DNA of 64,000 nt from Thalassovita autumnalis (GTDB lineage: Bacteria; Pseudomonadota; Alphaproteobacteria; Rhodobacterales; Rhodobacteraceae), in NCBI RefSeq assembly GCF_001458255.1, contig NZ_CYSB01000037.1, forward strand, positions 1-64,000. The letters are read 5' to 3'. Positions 58,273-64,000 of this stretch are shown here, piece by piece. A program made the translations under genes and the position numbers. The stretch's first letter is position 1; each line of letters begins with the position of its first letter. The notes beneath the pieces were generated by a model that was not told the origin of the DNA, made no database searches, and was given only the letters and a program-made list of their open reading frames with translations.

Positions 58273-58561
58273 GTGCAAAGCCAAGGCCAATAAAGAAAGA
58301 CACCACGCCGGAGATCGTCTTGAACTCGCGGATCTTGATATCGTTGTAGGTCGTCCGCGTGCGGGCGGTGACGAGGAGCTTTTCCACCCCGTCATCAGAG
58401 ACAACACGCATGATCCAGACCCCGTAATAGCTGGGGCCTTTCTTGTGTGCCGACTCTTGGCACAGGATTTCTGCGCTATAGCCGCTTTCCACGAGTTCGC
58501 GGAACCTGGCTTCCGTAACCACATTTGGTGCTTCGATGTCCCAGTTCATGGCCCGGCTCAC
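58181..58561 (-). CDS. first gene of the virB operon, hypothetical (126 aa)
   Basis: The protein starts MSRAMNWDIEAPNVVTEARF and has no signal peptide. It reads on with ESGYSAEILCQESAHKKGPS and GVWIMRVVSDDGVEKLLVTARTRTTYNDIKIREFKTISGVVSFFIGLG, alternating strands and helices. The tail is rich in Pro, Lys and Ser. GTG 58561 follows GGAGAAAGC. I do not recognise the family. It is first in the transfer operon, right after the promoter, so it could be a regulator or a cytoplasmic transfer factor. Confidence 0.6.
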   Translation of the reverse strand: MSRAMNWDIEAPNVVTEARFRELVESGYSAEILCQESAHKKGPSYYGVWIMRVVSDDGVEKLLVTARTRTTYNDIKIREFKTISGVVSFFIGLGFAHVDLPLEAGTSRTHKLAPPDKAPSDKGAGS

Positions 58562-58613
58562 GCTTTCTCCAATGGCGTGACCCCAGGCATTCCTACTTGA
58601 AGCCCAGAGTTAC

Positions 58614-58627
58614 GATAGTATACTATC
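58614..58627. promoter_or_regulatory. palindromic operator ahead of the virB operon
   Basis: GATAGTATACTATC is a perfect 14-base palindrome 53 bases before the first virB operon start. Read on the - strand, it contains TATACT, a good -10 hexamer. A repressor bound here would block the transfer promoter. A second symmetry lies upstream, GTTTG/CAAAC at about 58661-58675. Confidence 0.55.
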
Positions 58628-58717
58628 AACCGCAAGATGTAATATCGCGCTTTAGCTGTAGTTTGGTTACGCAAACACTAGTCACGGCCAGTGTCCGCGA
58701 TCAAGGAGATAACAGGT

Positions 58718-59011
58718 TTGAGAAACCCAAGGTTGACAGGCCTGCTCCCATTACAAGCTATGGCCCTCCTGATCTGCCTCTCTGGGCCGGGTTTCGCGGA
58801 ATCCTGCCTCGCGCCGTCCCGTCCCTTCCTGCCAAGCGATTCGCAGGCAGCGCGGGACTATGCGGACATCATCCGTGGCGATTTCGAAGACTACATTCAG
58901 GATATCCAGCGCTATTTCCGTTGCCTCGACGGCGAACGGGCCCGTGCCTTCGAGGAAGCGAGGGAGGTTAGTGAGGACTACGGCCAATTTCTGCATTTGG
59001 TAGGGGATTGA
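58718..59011 (+). CDS. small exported hypothetical protein (97 aa)
   Basis: TTG 58718 follows a good AAGGAG (58703-58708) with nine bases between. The product has a signal peptide (hydrophobic LLPLQAMALLICLSGPGFA) and a mature part with SCLAPSRPFLPSDSQAARDYAD, then FEDYIQDIQRYFRCLDGERARAFEEAREVSEDYGQF. Two cysteines may form a disulfide. It is helical, and I do not recognise the family. Its gene is divergent from the virB operon and probably shares the control region, so a role in transfer is plausible. Confidence 0.6.
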   Translation: MRNPRLTGLLPLQAMALLICLSGPGFAESCLAPSRPFLPSDSQAARDYADIIRGDFEDYIQDIQRYFRCLDGERARAFEEAREVSEDYGQFLHLVGD

Positions 59012-59075
59012 TGGGCAACCTCGGGAGCATCAGACTTGCAGCCCATGGAAACCAGACGCCGATAACACCCTTATA

Positions 59076-59092
59076 TATCTACTTTTTAGATA
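59076..59092. promoter_or_regulatory. inverted repeat ahead of the XRE regulator gene
   Basis: TATCTA-CTTTT-TAGATA is a perfect inverted repeat that follows a TTATATAT stretch. It lies 44 bases before the regulator start and could be a binding site for its own product. Confidence 0.45.
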
Positions 59093-59114
59093 ACAGATTT
59101 CATCCGCTAGCGAC

Positions 59115-59133
59115 GTCACAAAAGGTATGTGAC
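59115..59133. promoter_or_regulatory. GTCAC/GTGAC inverted repeat over the start of the XRE gene
   Basis: GTCAC (59115-59119) and GTGAC (59129-59133) flank AAAAGGTAT just before the GTG start at 59136. The repeat covers the ribosome binding site AAAGG, so either a protein bound here or an RNA hairpin could limit translation or transcription. Confidence 0.4.
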
Positions 59134-59135
59134 GC

Positions 59136-59393
59136 GTGGCAAAGACAATCAGAAGCAAGGGACAGGTGGCACTCTGCCAGGCGTTGGTCGACGCTCGCAT
59201 CGATGCGGGCCTTGGCCAGGAAGACTTGGCGGACAGGCTCAGATGCCATCAATCTCTCGTGGCGCGCATTGAGAGCGGCGAACGCCGGATCGACGTCGTC
59301 GAACTGGTCGTTCTGGCGCGCGCCATCGGCTTTGACCCGTTCGATGTCTTGGCGATCGTCGAAGCCGCCACGGAGCCCGACCACAGGATTTAA
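59136..59393 (+). CDS. XRE-family helix-turn-helix regulator (85 aa)
   Basis: The 85-residue protein is a single Cro/C1-type helix-turn-helix domain: ALCQALVDARIDAGLGQEDL, ADRLRCHQSLVARIESGER and RIDVVELVVLARAIGFDPFD. Only a short tail follows. Small XRE proteins of this kind often repress transfer operons of conjugative elements. The start is a GTG with weak AAAGG. Two symmetric DNA sites lie directly ahead, and the virB operon promoter palindrome is 0.5 kb away, so repression of itself and perhaps of transfer is likely but not shown. Confidence 0.82.
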   Translation: MAKTIRSKGQVALCQALVDARIDAGLGQEDLADRLRCHQSLVARIESGERRIDVVELVVLARAIGFDPFDVLAIVEAATEPDHRI

Positions 59394-59559
59394 GCGATTT
59401 CATCAATCGAGAACACGGGAGGTGACTTCTCCCGGTGTGAATTCGTTACCGCGAGGACGAACAGTAACCGATTTTAACGAGGCCCGGCACACGGTTGCAG
59501 CAAACGCTTTGGATCTGAGCTGCTATCCGCAACGCCAAATTGCAGGAAGTCAGTAAACA

Positions 59560-59784
59560 GTGAACGAAAATGAGGTCGAAGGCGTCGCGATCGCCAATTT
59601 GATTGCAACCGATGAAGAAACCATTGTCGGCTGGGTATATCGCTGGAACACAGGTGCTCTGGCAATCCGGTGGGACATCCATGGCCCGCAGCGTGTCTCA
59701 AAGATTTACCCGGAGCTCTGCGATGCGGATAAAGCCGAAATTGACTTCGCGTCTCTCATGCAGCTGCCCTGTCGCAACGACTGA
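59560..59784 (+). CDS. small hypothetical protein (74 aa)
   Basis: GTG 59560 has GCAGGAAG about 11 bases upstream. The product reads MNENEVEGVAIANLIATDEE, then TIVGWVYRWNTGALAIRWDI, then HGPQRVSKIYPELCDADKAEID. It is acidic, with a beta-rich middle. I do not recognise the family. It lies downstream of the XRE gene in the same direction after a 166-base gap. Confidence 0.45.
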   Translation: MNENEVEGVAIANLIATDEETIVGWVYRWNTGALAIRWDIHGPQRVSKIYPELCDADKAEIDFASLMQLPCRND

Positions 59785-59887
59785 CATGGTAGAATATGGC
59801 CTTTATGGCCCTCGATTGTGTGAGTGTGCCTGCGTTGCAGGTTTGATTTCGTACAAGGCCCTGCGCGACTTCGCTGCGGCTCAATAG

Positions 59888-60643
59888 TCAGTAATTGACC
59901 TGCTCAAAACCGTAATTCCCGCTATAGTCACGCCACTCAACGAAGACGGATCTGTGATAAATGCTCGGGCAGTGCTCGCCCCATCGCTCGAGACCGGCAT
60001 GCGCATCAGGAAGCGCTGCGGGTGACGACACCCTCCAAGAAAAATCGCCCTGGATCCCGTAGGTGCCGAGGACAACGGCGGCGCTGCGGTTGCAGTCGCC
60101 ATCTCGCCCGGATTCGTGCTGGCGGGCATAACGAACGTCAAAGACGCGGATGGAACGCACGAAGTTGAATTCCGGCCCGCTGATATCGATGTCGGCGCGG
60201 TCTTTTACGAGCTGGAGGGCGTAATCAGCCCTTACGAGGTTGTCCCAAGCCGCGTTGGAGCCTTTGCGCCCAAGCATCCCGCCTGCCCTGGCTGCCTGAT
60301 CGAAGAGCGGGGTTGAAGAGTTTGGAGGGGTTCCTGAATCACCATATAGGGCATCGAAGATCCGGTCCGCGGGCCGCGATCTAGCAGGTCCATCGTAAGA
60401 CGCACCCATCGGGCAGCGCCAAATCTGAAGCGGCGGCTCCACCGGCCATGGAGTTATGCGCCGGATGAACTCGGCCCGTGCGCGGGCGCAGGGCACGGAA
60501 GCTGGCCATCCACCGGACAAACACAGCAGGATGGCACAATCGATCTGATAGGTTTGGGCGCGTGCTTGTGTCGGAACTGTTGGGCCGGTCAAGGCGAGAG
60601 CTAAAAAGGCCGCCAGAGGGAGGTTTTTGAATTCGAAACGCAT
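59888..60643 (-). CDS. exported hypothetical protein near the transfer region (251 aa)
   Basis: A signal peptide (FKNLPLAAFLALALTGPTVP, cleaved near QARAQ) leads to the periplasm. The mature part has TYQIDCAILLCLSGGWPASV, PCARARAEFIRRITPWPVEPPLQIWRCPMG, then a less ordered middle and a C-terminal domain with EFNFVRSIRVFDVRYARQHE and HCPSIYHRSVFVEWRDYSGN. Six or more cysteines suggest disulfide bonds. Similar proteins are found beside transfer operons of rhodobacterial plasmids, and I infer a link to conjugation from place only. ATG 60643 is used; the frame continues six codons upstream. Confidence 0.65.
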   Translation of the reverse strand: MRFEFKNLPLAAFLALALTGPTVPTQARAQTYQIDCAILLCLSGGWPASVPCARARAEFIRRITPWPVEPPLQIWRCPMGASYDGPARSRPADRIFDALYGDSGTPPNSSTPLFDQAARAGGMLGRKGSNAAWDNLVRADYALQLVKDRADIDISGPEFNFVRSIRVFDVRYARQHESGRDGDCNRSAAVVLGTYGIQGDFSWRVSSPAALPDAHAGLERWGEHCPSIYHRSVFVEWRDYSGNYGFEQVNY

Positions 60644-61077
60644 GGCAAGGACCCTTGACAATCTTCACCCAGCATACCTACGAAAATATACTATTGCAAC
60701 AATGATGATGCGTGTTGCGGTTGCGGCGGTCAGCAAGATCGCGAGGTGACCGAGCCGCCCGTCGTCATCCGCCACGTTCCGCGCTGCGCCAATCCCACGG
60801 CATGTCAAAGCGTCCGAGCCATCTCGATCGTCAAATGAGTCTCGAATTGCCCTTAAATCGGTTCTACCTAAATCTGTTTGGCGAATAGGACGCATTCGGG
60901 CTCTCAGCAGTTCTGCAACGGCTCAGAAGCAGACGGAACCTTGAAGGCTTCGAACCTCGTGAGTTCGAGGACCAGGCCAGGCTGGCTTGAAGCAGGCCGT
61001 GCACCCGTTTCAGGTCGCTGTCGCTTAGCTTGCACTCGCAATCGACGTCGATCACACCTTCATGACCTCTCACAAGC
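60644..61077. other. intergenic region between transfer-associated and metal genes
   Basis: No firm gene is seen. A - strand frame at 60665-60895 could code for a 76-residue protein with one hydrophobic stretch (LGHLAILLTAATATRIIIVA), but it has no ribosome binding site I can see. This is the probable junction between the conjugative backbone and the right-hand cargo. Confidence 0.4.
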
Positions 61078-62022
61078 TCAGTGAAAACGGTTCTCCTCCT
61101 CTTCAGGCTTGCCGTGACCGTAGAGGTCGGCGTTTTCGTGTGCACGGTCTTCGTGTTCGAACTCCAGGCTGGAATGGGCGATGTTGAAGTCCTCCTTCAG
61201 CCGGTCCTTGATCGCTGCCTTGATCTTTTCGATTTTACCCCAGCCGCCCGCTGTCAGCACCACGTGGCAGTCCAGCGCCGCCTTGTCCTCCTCCATCTGC
61301 CACAGATGCACGTGGTGAACGTCCGCGACACCATCGACGCTCCGCATCGCCTCAACGACGGCTGCATTGTCGATGTCGGGGGGGCTGCCGAGCATCAGAG
61401 TTCTGATCGGACCGCCAATCTCAGTGAAAGCCAGATAGAGGATGTAAAGGGCGATGCCGATGGTGATTGCTGGATCGACCCATCGCATGTCGTAGAGGAT
61501 GATCAGGGACCCTCCAATGATGACTGCCACAGAGGCCAAAGCGTCCGACAGGTTGTGCAGAAAAAGCGCTCGGATGTTCACACTGCCTTTCTGCATCGAA
61601 TAGGTAAGTAGCGCAGTCAACGTGTCGACGACCAGTGCCACACCGCCCAGGATCACCACCGTCCAACCAGCGACCTCGGGCGGGTCGATCATCCGCATGC
61701 CACCCTCATAGATCAGGTAGAAACCAATCAGAATCAGGGTCGTGTAGTTGATGAGTGCCGCGACAATTTCAATCCGTCCATAACCGAAGGTCATGCGTTC
61801 ATCGGCGGGTCGTCTGGCGATTTTGCGCGCAACGAACGCGATCACCAGTGACGCCATGTCCGAAAAATTGTGTAGGGCATCTGCGATCAGCGCCAGGCTG
61901 CCGGAAAGGATGCCGCCAACGATCTGCGCGACGGTCAGAAGCCCGTTGGCCCAGATTGCGATGGAGACCCTACGATCACCTGATTCAGGATCAATGTGGG
62001 TATGGCCATGATCATGCGGCAC
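61078..62022 (-). CDS. cation diffusion facilitator (CDF) efflux protein
   Basis: The 314-residue protein belongs to the CzcD/ZitB type that exchanges Zn, Co or Cd for protons at the inner membrane. The N-terminus starts with His-rich PHDHGHTHID. Six membrane segments follow. SLALIADALHNFSDMASLVIA holds the HxxxD half of the metal site, and FLHNLSDALASVAVI the second half. The C-terminal domain (MRSVDGVADVHHVHLWQMEE) binds metal in the cytoplasm. GTG 62022 is chosen because AGGAGA lies just before it; this overlaps the upstream gene by 11 bases. An ATG at 62037 would add five residues. Confidence 0.92.
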   Translation of the reverse strand: MPHDHGHTHIDPESGDRRVSIAIWANGLLTVAQIVGGILSGSLALIADALHNFSDMASLVIAFVARKIARRPADERMTFGYGRIEIVAALINYTTLILIGFYLIYEGGMRMIDPPEVAGWTVVILGGVALVVDTLTALLTYSMQKGSVNIRALFLHNLSDALASVAVIIGGSLIILYDMRWVDPAITIGIALYILYLAFTEIGGPIRTLMLGSPPDIDNAAVVEAMRSVDGVADVHHVHLWQMEEDKAALDCHVVLTAGGWGKIEKIKAAIKDRLKEDFNIAHSSLEFEHEDRAHENADLYGHGKPEEEENRFH

Positions 62023-62806
62023 GGTTGTTCTCCTCATGGCTGTGGTTCGGTCGACTGAGACCAGGGACCTTTGGCAACATTCCACGACGGATGCGGTGAA
62101 CCCGGGCATTCATCCAGTGACGGATGACGTGGCGATAGAGAAAATCACGCGCAAATCCGAAGTTCTGTCTATATTTCACGTAAAAGTCGTCGGGCGTATC
62201 AAAGGTTCCAAAATCACGAACGATACCGGTTTTCTGAATATAAGTGCTGCCGCCGCTCCAACTGACTGGTGGCGCACTCAGGCAATCCGTTCCGGCCCCG
62301 TAGCCGCAAAGGCTTTCTGTTTCGCTGAATTCCTTCTGAAGCGACTGCAGGAAGGGGGCGTCCAGAATGAAGCCTTCGAGATTGATCCAGCCCTCTTCTG
62401 TTTCGACTTCGACCCACGAGTGCAGAATTTCGGACGGTGCGAGGGGGTAGACCAGTTCGGGCACCACGCCACGCTGCAGGGCCTTGTGGATGGTGAAGCC
62501 GTGCAGGCGGCAGCGGATGCCTACGCTGCGCAGCAGTGCCATGAGAAGCGTCCCTTTCGTGTTGCACTGCCCGTAGCCGTCGGTCAGCACCGCAGAGGCG
62601 GGAATGTCGTCGACGCGGTTGTAGCCGAACGCAATCTCGTTTCTTACAAAGTCATAAACCGCGCCAATCCGGTCGACACGGGCAAGGTCATGCCAGCCAC
62701 GATCTCGTATCAGGTTCGAGATTGAGGGCGAGTCAAAATCCAGCAGTCTTGTCGCGGTTAAATAGGAATCGGTGGATGCCACAGGGTCTCTCCGCGAATC
62801 GTTCAC
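62012..62806 (-). CDS. transglutaminase-like protease-fold protein (264 aa)
   Basis: The 264-residue protein has the catalytic Cys, His and Asp pattern of bacterial transglutaminase-like domains: LTDGYGQCNTKGTLLMALLR near residue 75-95, HSWVEVETEEGWINLEG near 128-145, and then a variable C-terminal half with SWSGGSTYIQKTGIVRDFG. There is no signal peptide, so it acts in the cytoplasm. Family members are usually proteases or amidases rather than cross-linkers. The start is a GTG at 62806. Its end overlaps the CDF gene by 11 bases, so the two are one transcript; the link to metal efflux is not understood. Confidence 0.8.
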   Translation of the reverse strand: MNDSRRDPVASTDSYLTATRLLDFDSPSISNLIRDRGWHDLARVDRIGAVYDFVRNEIAFGYNRVDDIPASAVLTDGYGQCNTKGTLLMALLRSVGIRCRLHGFTIHKALQRGVVPELVYPLAPSEILHSWVEVETEEGWINLEGFILDAPFLQSLQKEFSETESLCGYGAGTDCLSAPPVSWSGGSTYIQKTGIVRDFGTFDTPDDFYVKYRQNFGFARDFLYRHVIRHWMNARVHRIRRGMLPKVPGLSRPNHSHEENNRAA

Positions 62807-62875
62807 GAGGAGTCTTAATCTCTACAGTGACTAGAGAGACAAGCCTTTTCTCAAATGTCACTTTCGATCATGATT

Positions 62876-63610
62876 TTATCCGATCGTGCCAAGGGCCGGG
62901 AAGGTTTCGAGCAGCCAGAAGGCAAGGCGGCTGATTTGACCTGTCATCACGCCGATACCCATCAGCACCATCAGTCCGCCCGATATACGATAGAGCCATC
63001 GACCAGCCGCACCGATCCGCTTTAGCCTGCCTGCAATCTCGTTGGTGAAGAGCGCTATGATCAGAAACGGCAGTCCAAGTCCTGCCGAGTAGATTGCCAG
63101 CAAGGCCATCCCGTCCGCTCCAGATGTCGCGCTTACTGCCAGGATCGACCCAAGCACAGGGCCTATCCAGGGCGTCCAGCCAAAGGCAAAGGCAAGACCC
63201 AAAAGGTAGGCTCCAACGGCGCTGCCGCCGTCAACTTTTACGTCGGGCCTCGTGTCACGCATCATGGCGGGGATCTTGATCGCGCCCATCATGACAAGTC
63301 CGAACAAGACGATCAAAAAGCCACCCGCAAGCCCGAGTTCGTATTTCCAGCGCAAGAGCATCCCGCCCAAAAGACTTGCCCCGACCCCGAGCGCCACGAA
63401 GACTGTCGAAAACCCGAACACGAACCACAAACTCAGGATCACGCTGCGCGCCCGTTCGGCAATGCTGCGCGCCGCCCCGGATTTCACGGCGGGCTGTCCC
63501 GCGATGTAAGACACGTAGCCAGGAGCAAGAGGCAGGACACAAGGCGACAGAAAGGATATGGTGCCACCCAGAAAAGCCGCGACGATTCCAACACCTGAAA
63601 TTTCGAACAT
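62876..63610 (-). CDS. ccdA: CcdA/DsbD-type thiol-reduction membrane protein
   Basis: The 244-residue protein has six membrane segments with the typical cysteine and proline motifs: GTISFLSPCVLPLAPGYVSY near residue 15-34 and GLAFAFGWTPWIGPVLGSIL near 135-155. CcdA moves reducing power from the cytoplasm to the periplasm for cytochrome c maturation or other thiol proteins. In the second repeat the usual cysteine is replaced by tryptophan or threonine (GWTPW), which is seen in some metal-island members. It ends 70 bases before the transglutaminase-like gene and has no thioredoxin partner in the window. Confidence 0.85.
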   Translation of the reverse strand: MFEISGVGIVAAFLGGTISFLSPCVLPLAPGYVSYIAGQPAVKSGAARSIAERARSVILSLWFVFGFSTVFVALGVGASLLGGMLLRWKYELGLAGGFLIVLFGLVMMGAIKIPAMMRDTRPDVKVDGGSAVGAYLLGLAFAFGWTPWIGPVLGSILAVSATSGADGMALLAIYSAGLGLPFLIIALFTNEIAGRLKRIGAAGRWLYRISGGLMVLMGIGVMTGQISRLAFWLLETFPALGTIG

Positions 63611-63689
63611 TCAATTCCTGCCTTGCTTTAGCCTGTGAAACGCGCACCGTTGTAAAAGCTAAAGCTACTGTAGGAGCAATGCCGTTTTA

Positions 63690-64000
63690 TTACGCTCTGC
63701 GGGGTGCCGCGAGGATGATGGCAGCACCCAACAAGCATACAGTGGTGCCGAGCAGATCCCACCTGTCCGGCCGGTGCCCTTCGGCGAGCCACATCCAGAG
63801 AATGGACGCGGCAATATAGATCCCACCATAGGCGGCAAAGGCGCGTCCCGCAGCCACAGTGTCGACCTGAGCCAGAAGCCAGCCGAACGCCACCAGCGCC
63901 GCCACACCGGGGACAAGCCAAAGTGGGGACGCGCCAAGACGCCACCATGCCCAGATGGCAAAGCATCCGGCGATCTCAGCCAAGGCCGCGAGCGGATAGA
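63690..64000 (-). CDS. ynfA: YnfA family (UPF0060) membrane protein, 5' end cut
   Basis: The frame is open to the window edge, where [20 protein letters not shown] can be read. It continues with [40 protein letters not shown] and [20 protein letters not shown], then ends with [15 protein letters not shown]. This matches YnfA, a four-helix membrane protein of about 108 residues related to small multidrug transporters. Only a few N-terminal residues are missing. The gene lies among metal genes and may add export of small molecules; the substrate is not known. Confidence 0.88.
   Translation of the reverse strand, partial: YPLAALAEIAGCFAIWAWWRLGASPLWLVPGVAALVAFGWLLAQVDTVAAGRAFAAYGGIYIAASILWMWLAEGHRPDRWDLLGTTVCLLGAAIILAAPRRA

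Noticed and set aside
60665-60895. possible 76-residue membrane protein on the - strand
   Set aside because: It has one hydrophobic stretch but no ribosome binding site and no family. I kept it only as a remark in the intergenic entry.
60930-60985. tRNA-like GTTCGAGG stretch
   Set aside because: Only a five-base CGAAC/GTTCG pairing is present; no acceptor, D or anticodon arms can be drawn.
1-64000. CRISPR arrays, rRNA genes and complete insertion sequences
   Set aside because: No regularly spaced repeats, ribosomal RNA blocks or transposase genes with terminal repeats were noticed.

Overview
The window looks like part of a conjugative element, either a plasmid or an integrative conjugative element, from a GC-rich alphaproteobacterium. 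The order Rhodobacterales is most likely, judged from the accessory families present (DUF736, DUF2493, DUF3768, strawberry-notch methylase-helicase), a VirB/VirD4 transfer system with a VirD2-like relaxase, and a SorA/SorT-type sulfite dehydrogenase locus. No replication initiator, integrase, complete insertion sequence, tRNA, rRNA or CRISPR array was seen, so plasmid and integrated element cannot be told apart here.

Layout. (1) 1-11.9 kb: an accessory array on the + strand: the C-terminal end of an ArdC-like antirestriction protein, DUF3768, a ParB-like protein, several hypothetical proteins, a RelB/RelE pair, a 1420-residue strawberry-notch methylase-helicase, and a tandem-DUF736 protein. 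Most genes are separated by hairpin terminators and carry a similar AAAGGA..CCCATG leader. (2) 12.2-16.3 kb: a sulfite cargo module, with an ECF sigma factor and membrane anti-sigma factor converging on an operon for a Tat-exported molybdenum sulfite dehydrogenase, a two-haem cytochrome c and a TauE-type exporter. (3) 16.7-21.4 kb: two more toxin-antitoxin pairs, a DUF2493 protein, a GSU2403-type nucleotidyltransferase-fold protein, a small hypothetical gene and what looks like a decayed inverted copy of it. (4) 21.4-26.9 kb: a hairpin-rich presumptive oriT, a MobC-like accessory protein, the relaxase and the VirD4 coupling protein. (5) 27.4-46.8 kb: a large defence island. (6) 46.9-58.6 kb: the virB operon on the - strand. 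(7) 58.7-60.6 kb: small periplasmic and regulatory genes, including an XRE repressor. (8) 61-64 kb: a cation efflux protein, a transglutaminase-like protein, CcdA and a YnfA-family protein cut by the window end.

The defence island is the most interesting part. A first + strand operon encodes a C5-cytosine DNA methyltransferase, a Vsr-type nuclease, a GHKL (MORC/MutL-like) ATPase, an HNH nuclease, an SNF2 helicase and a stand-alone EcoRII-N-like DNA-binding domain, with mostly overlapping genes. Facing it is a - strand operon of a UvrD-type helicase, a DrmA-type helicase and a DrmB (DUF1998) protein, the DISARM core. Divergent from that is a two-gene operon of an unrecognised 979-residue protein and a RapA-like SNF2 helicase with a C-terminal coiled coil. 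The set combines a MORC-type restriction-modification operon with a DISARM core and extra helicases. I do not recognise this exact combination as a named system. It sits between the 3' ends of virD4 and virB6, a place where insertion breaks no transfer gene.

The parts fit one picture: a self-transmissible element with its own antirestriction protein, addiction modules and transfer system, carrying a phage-defence island and sulfite and metal-related cargo.
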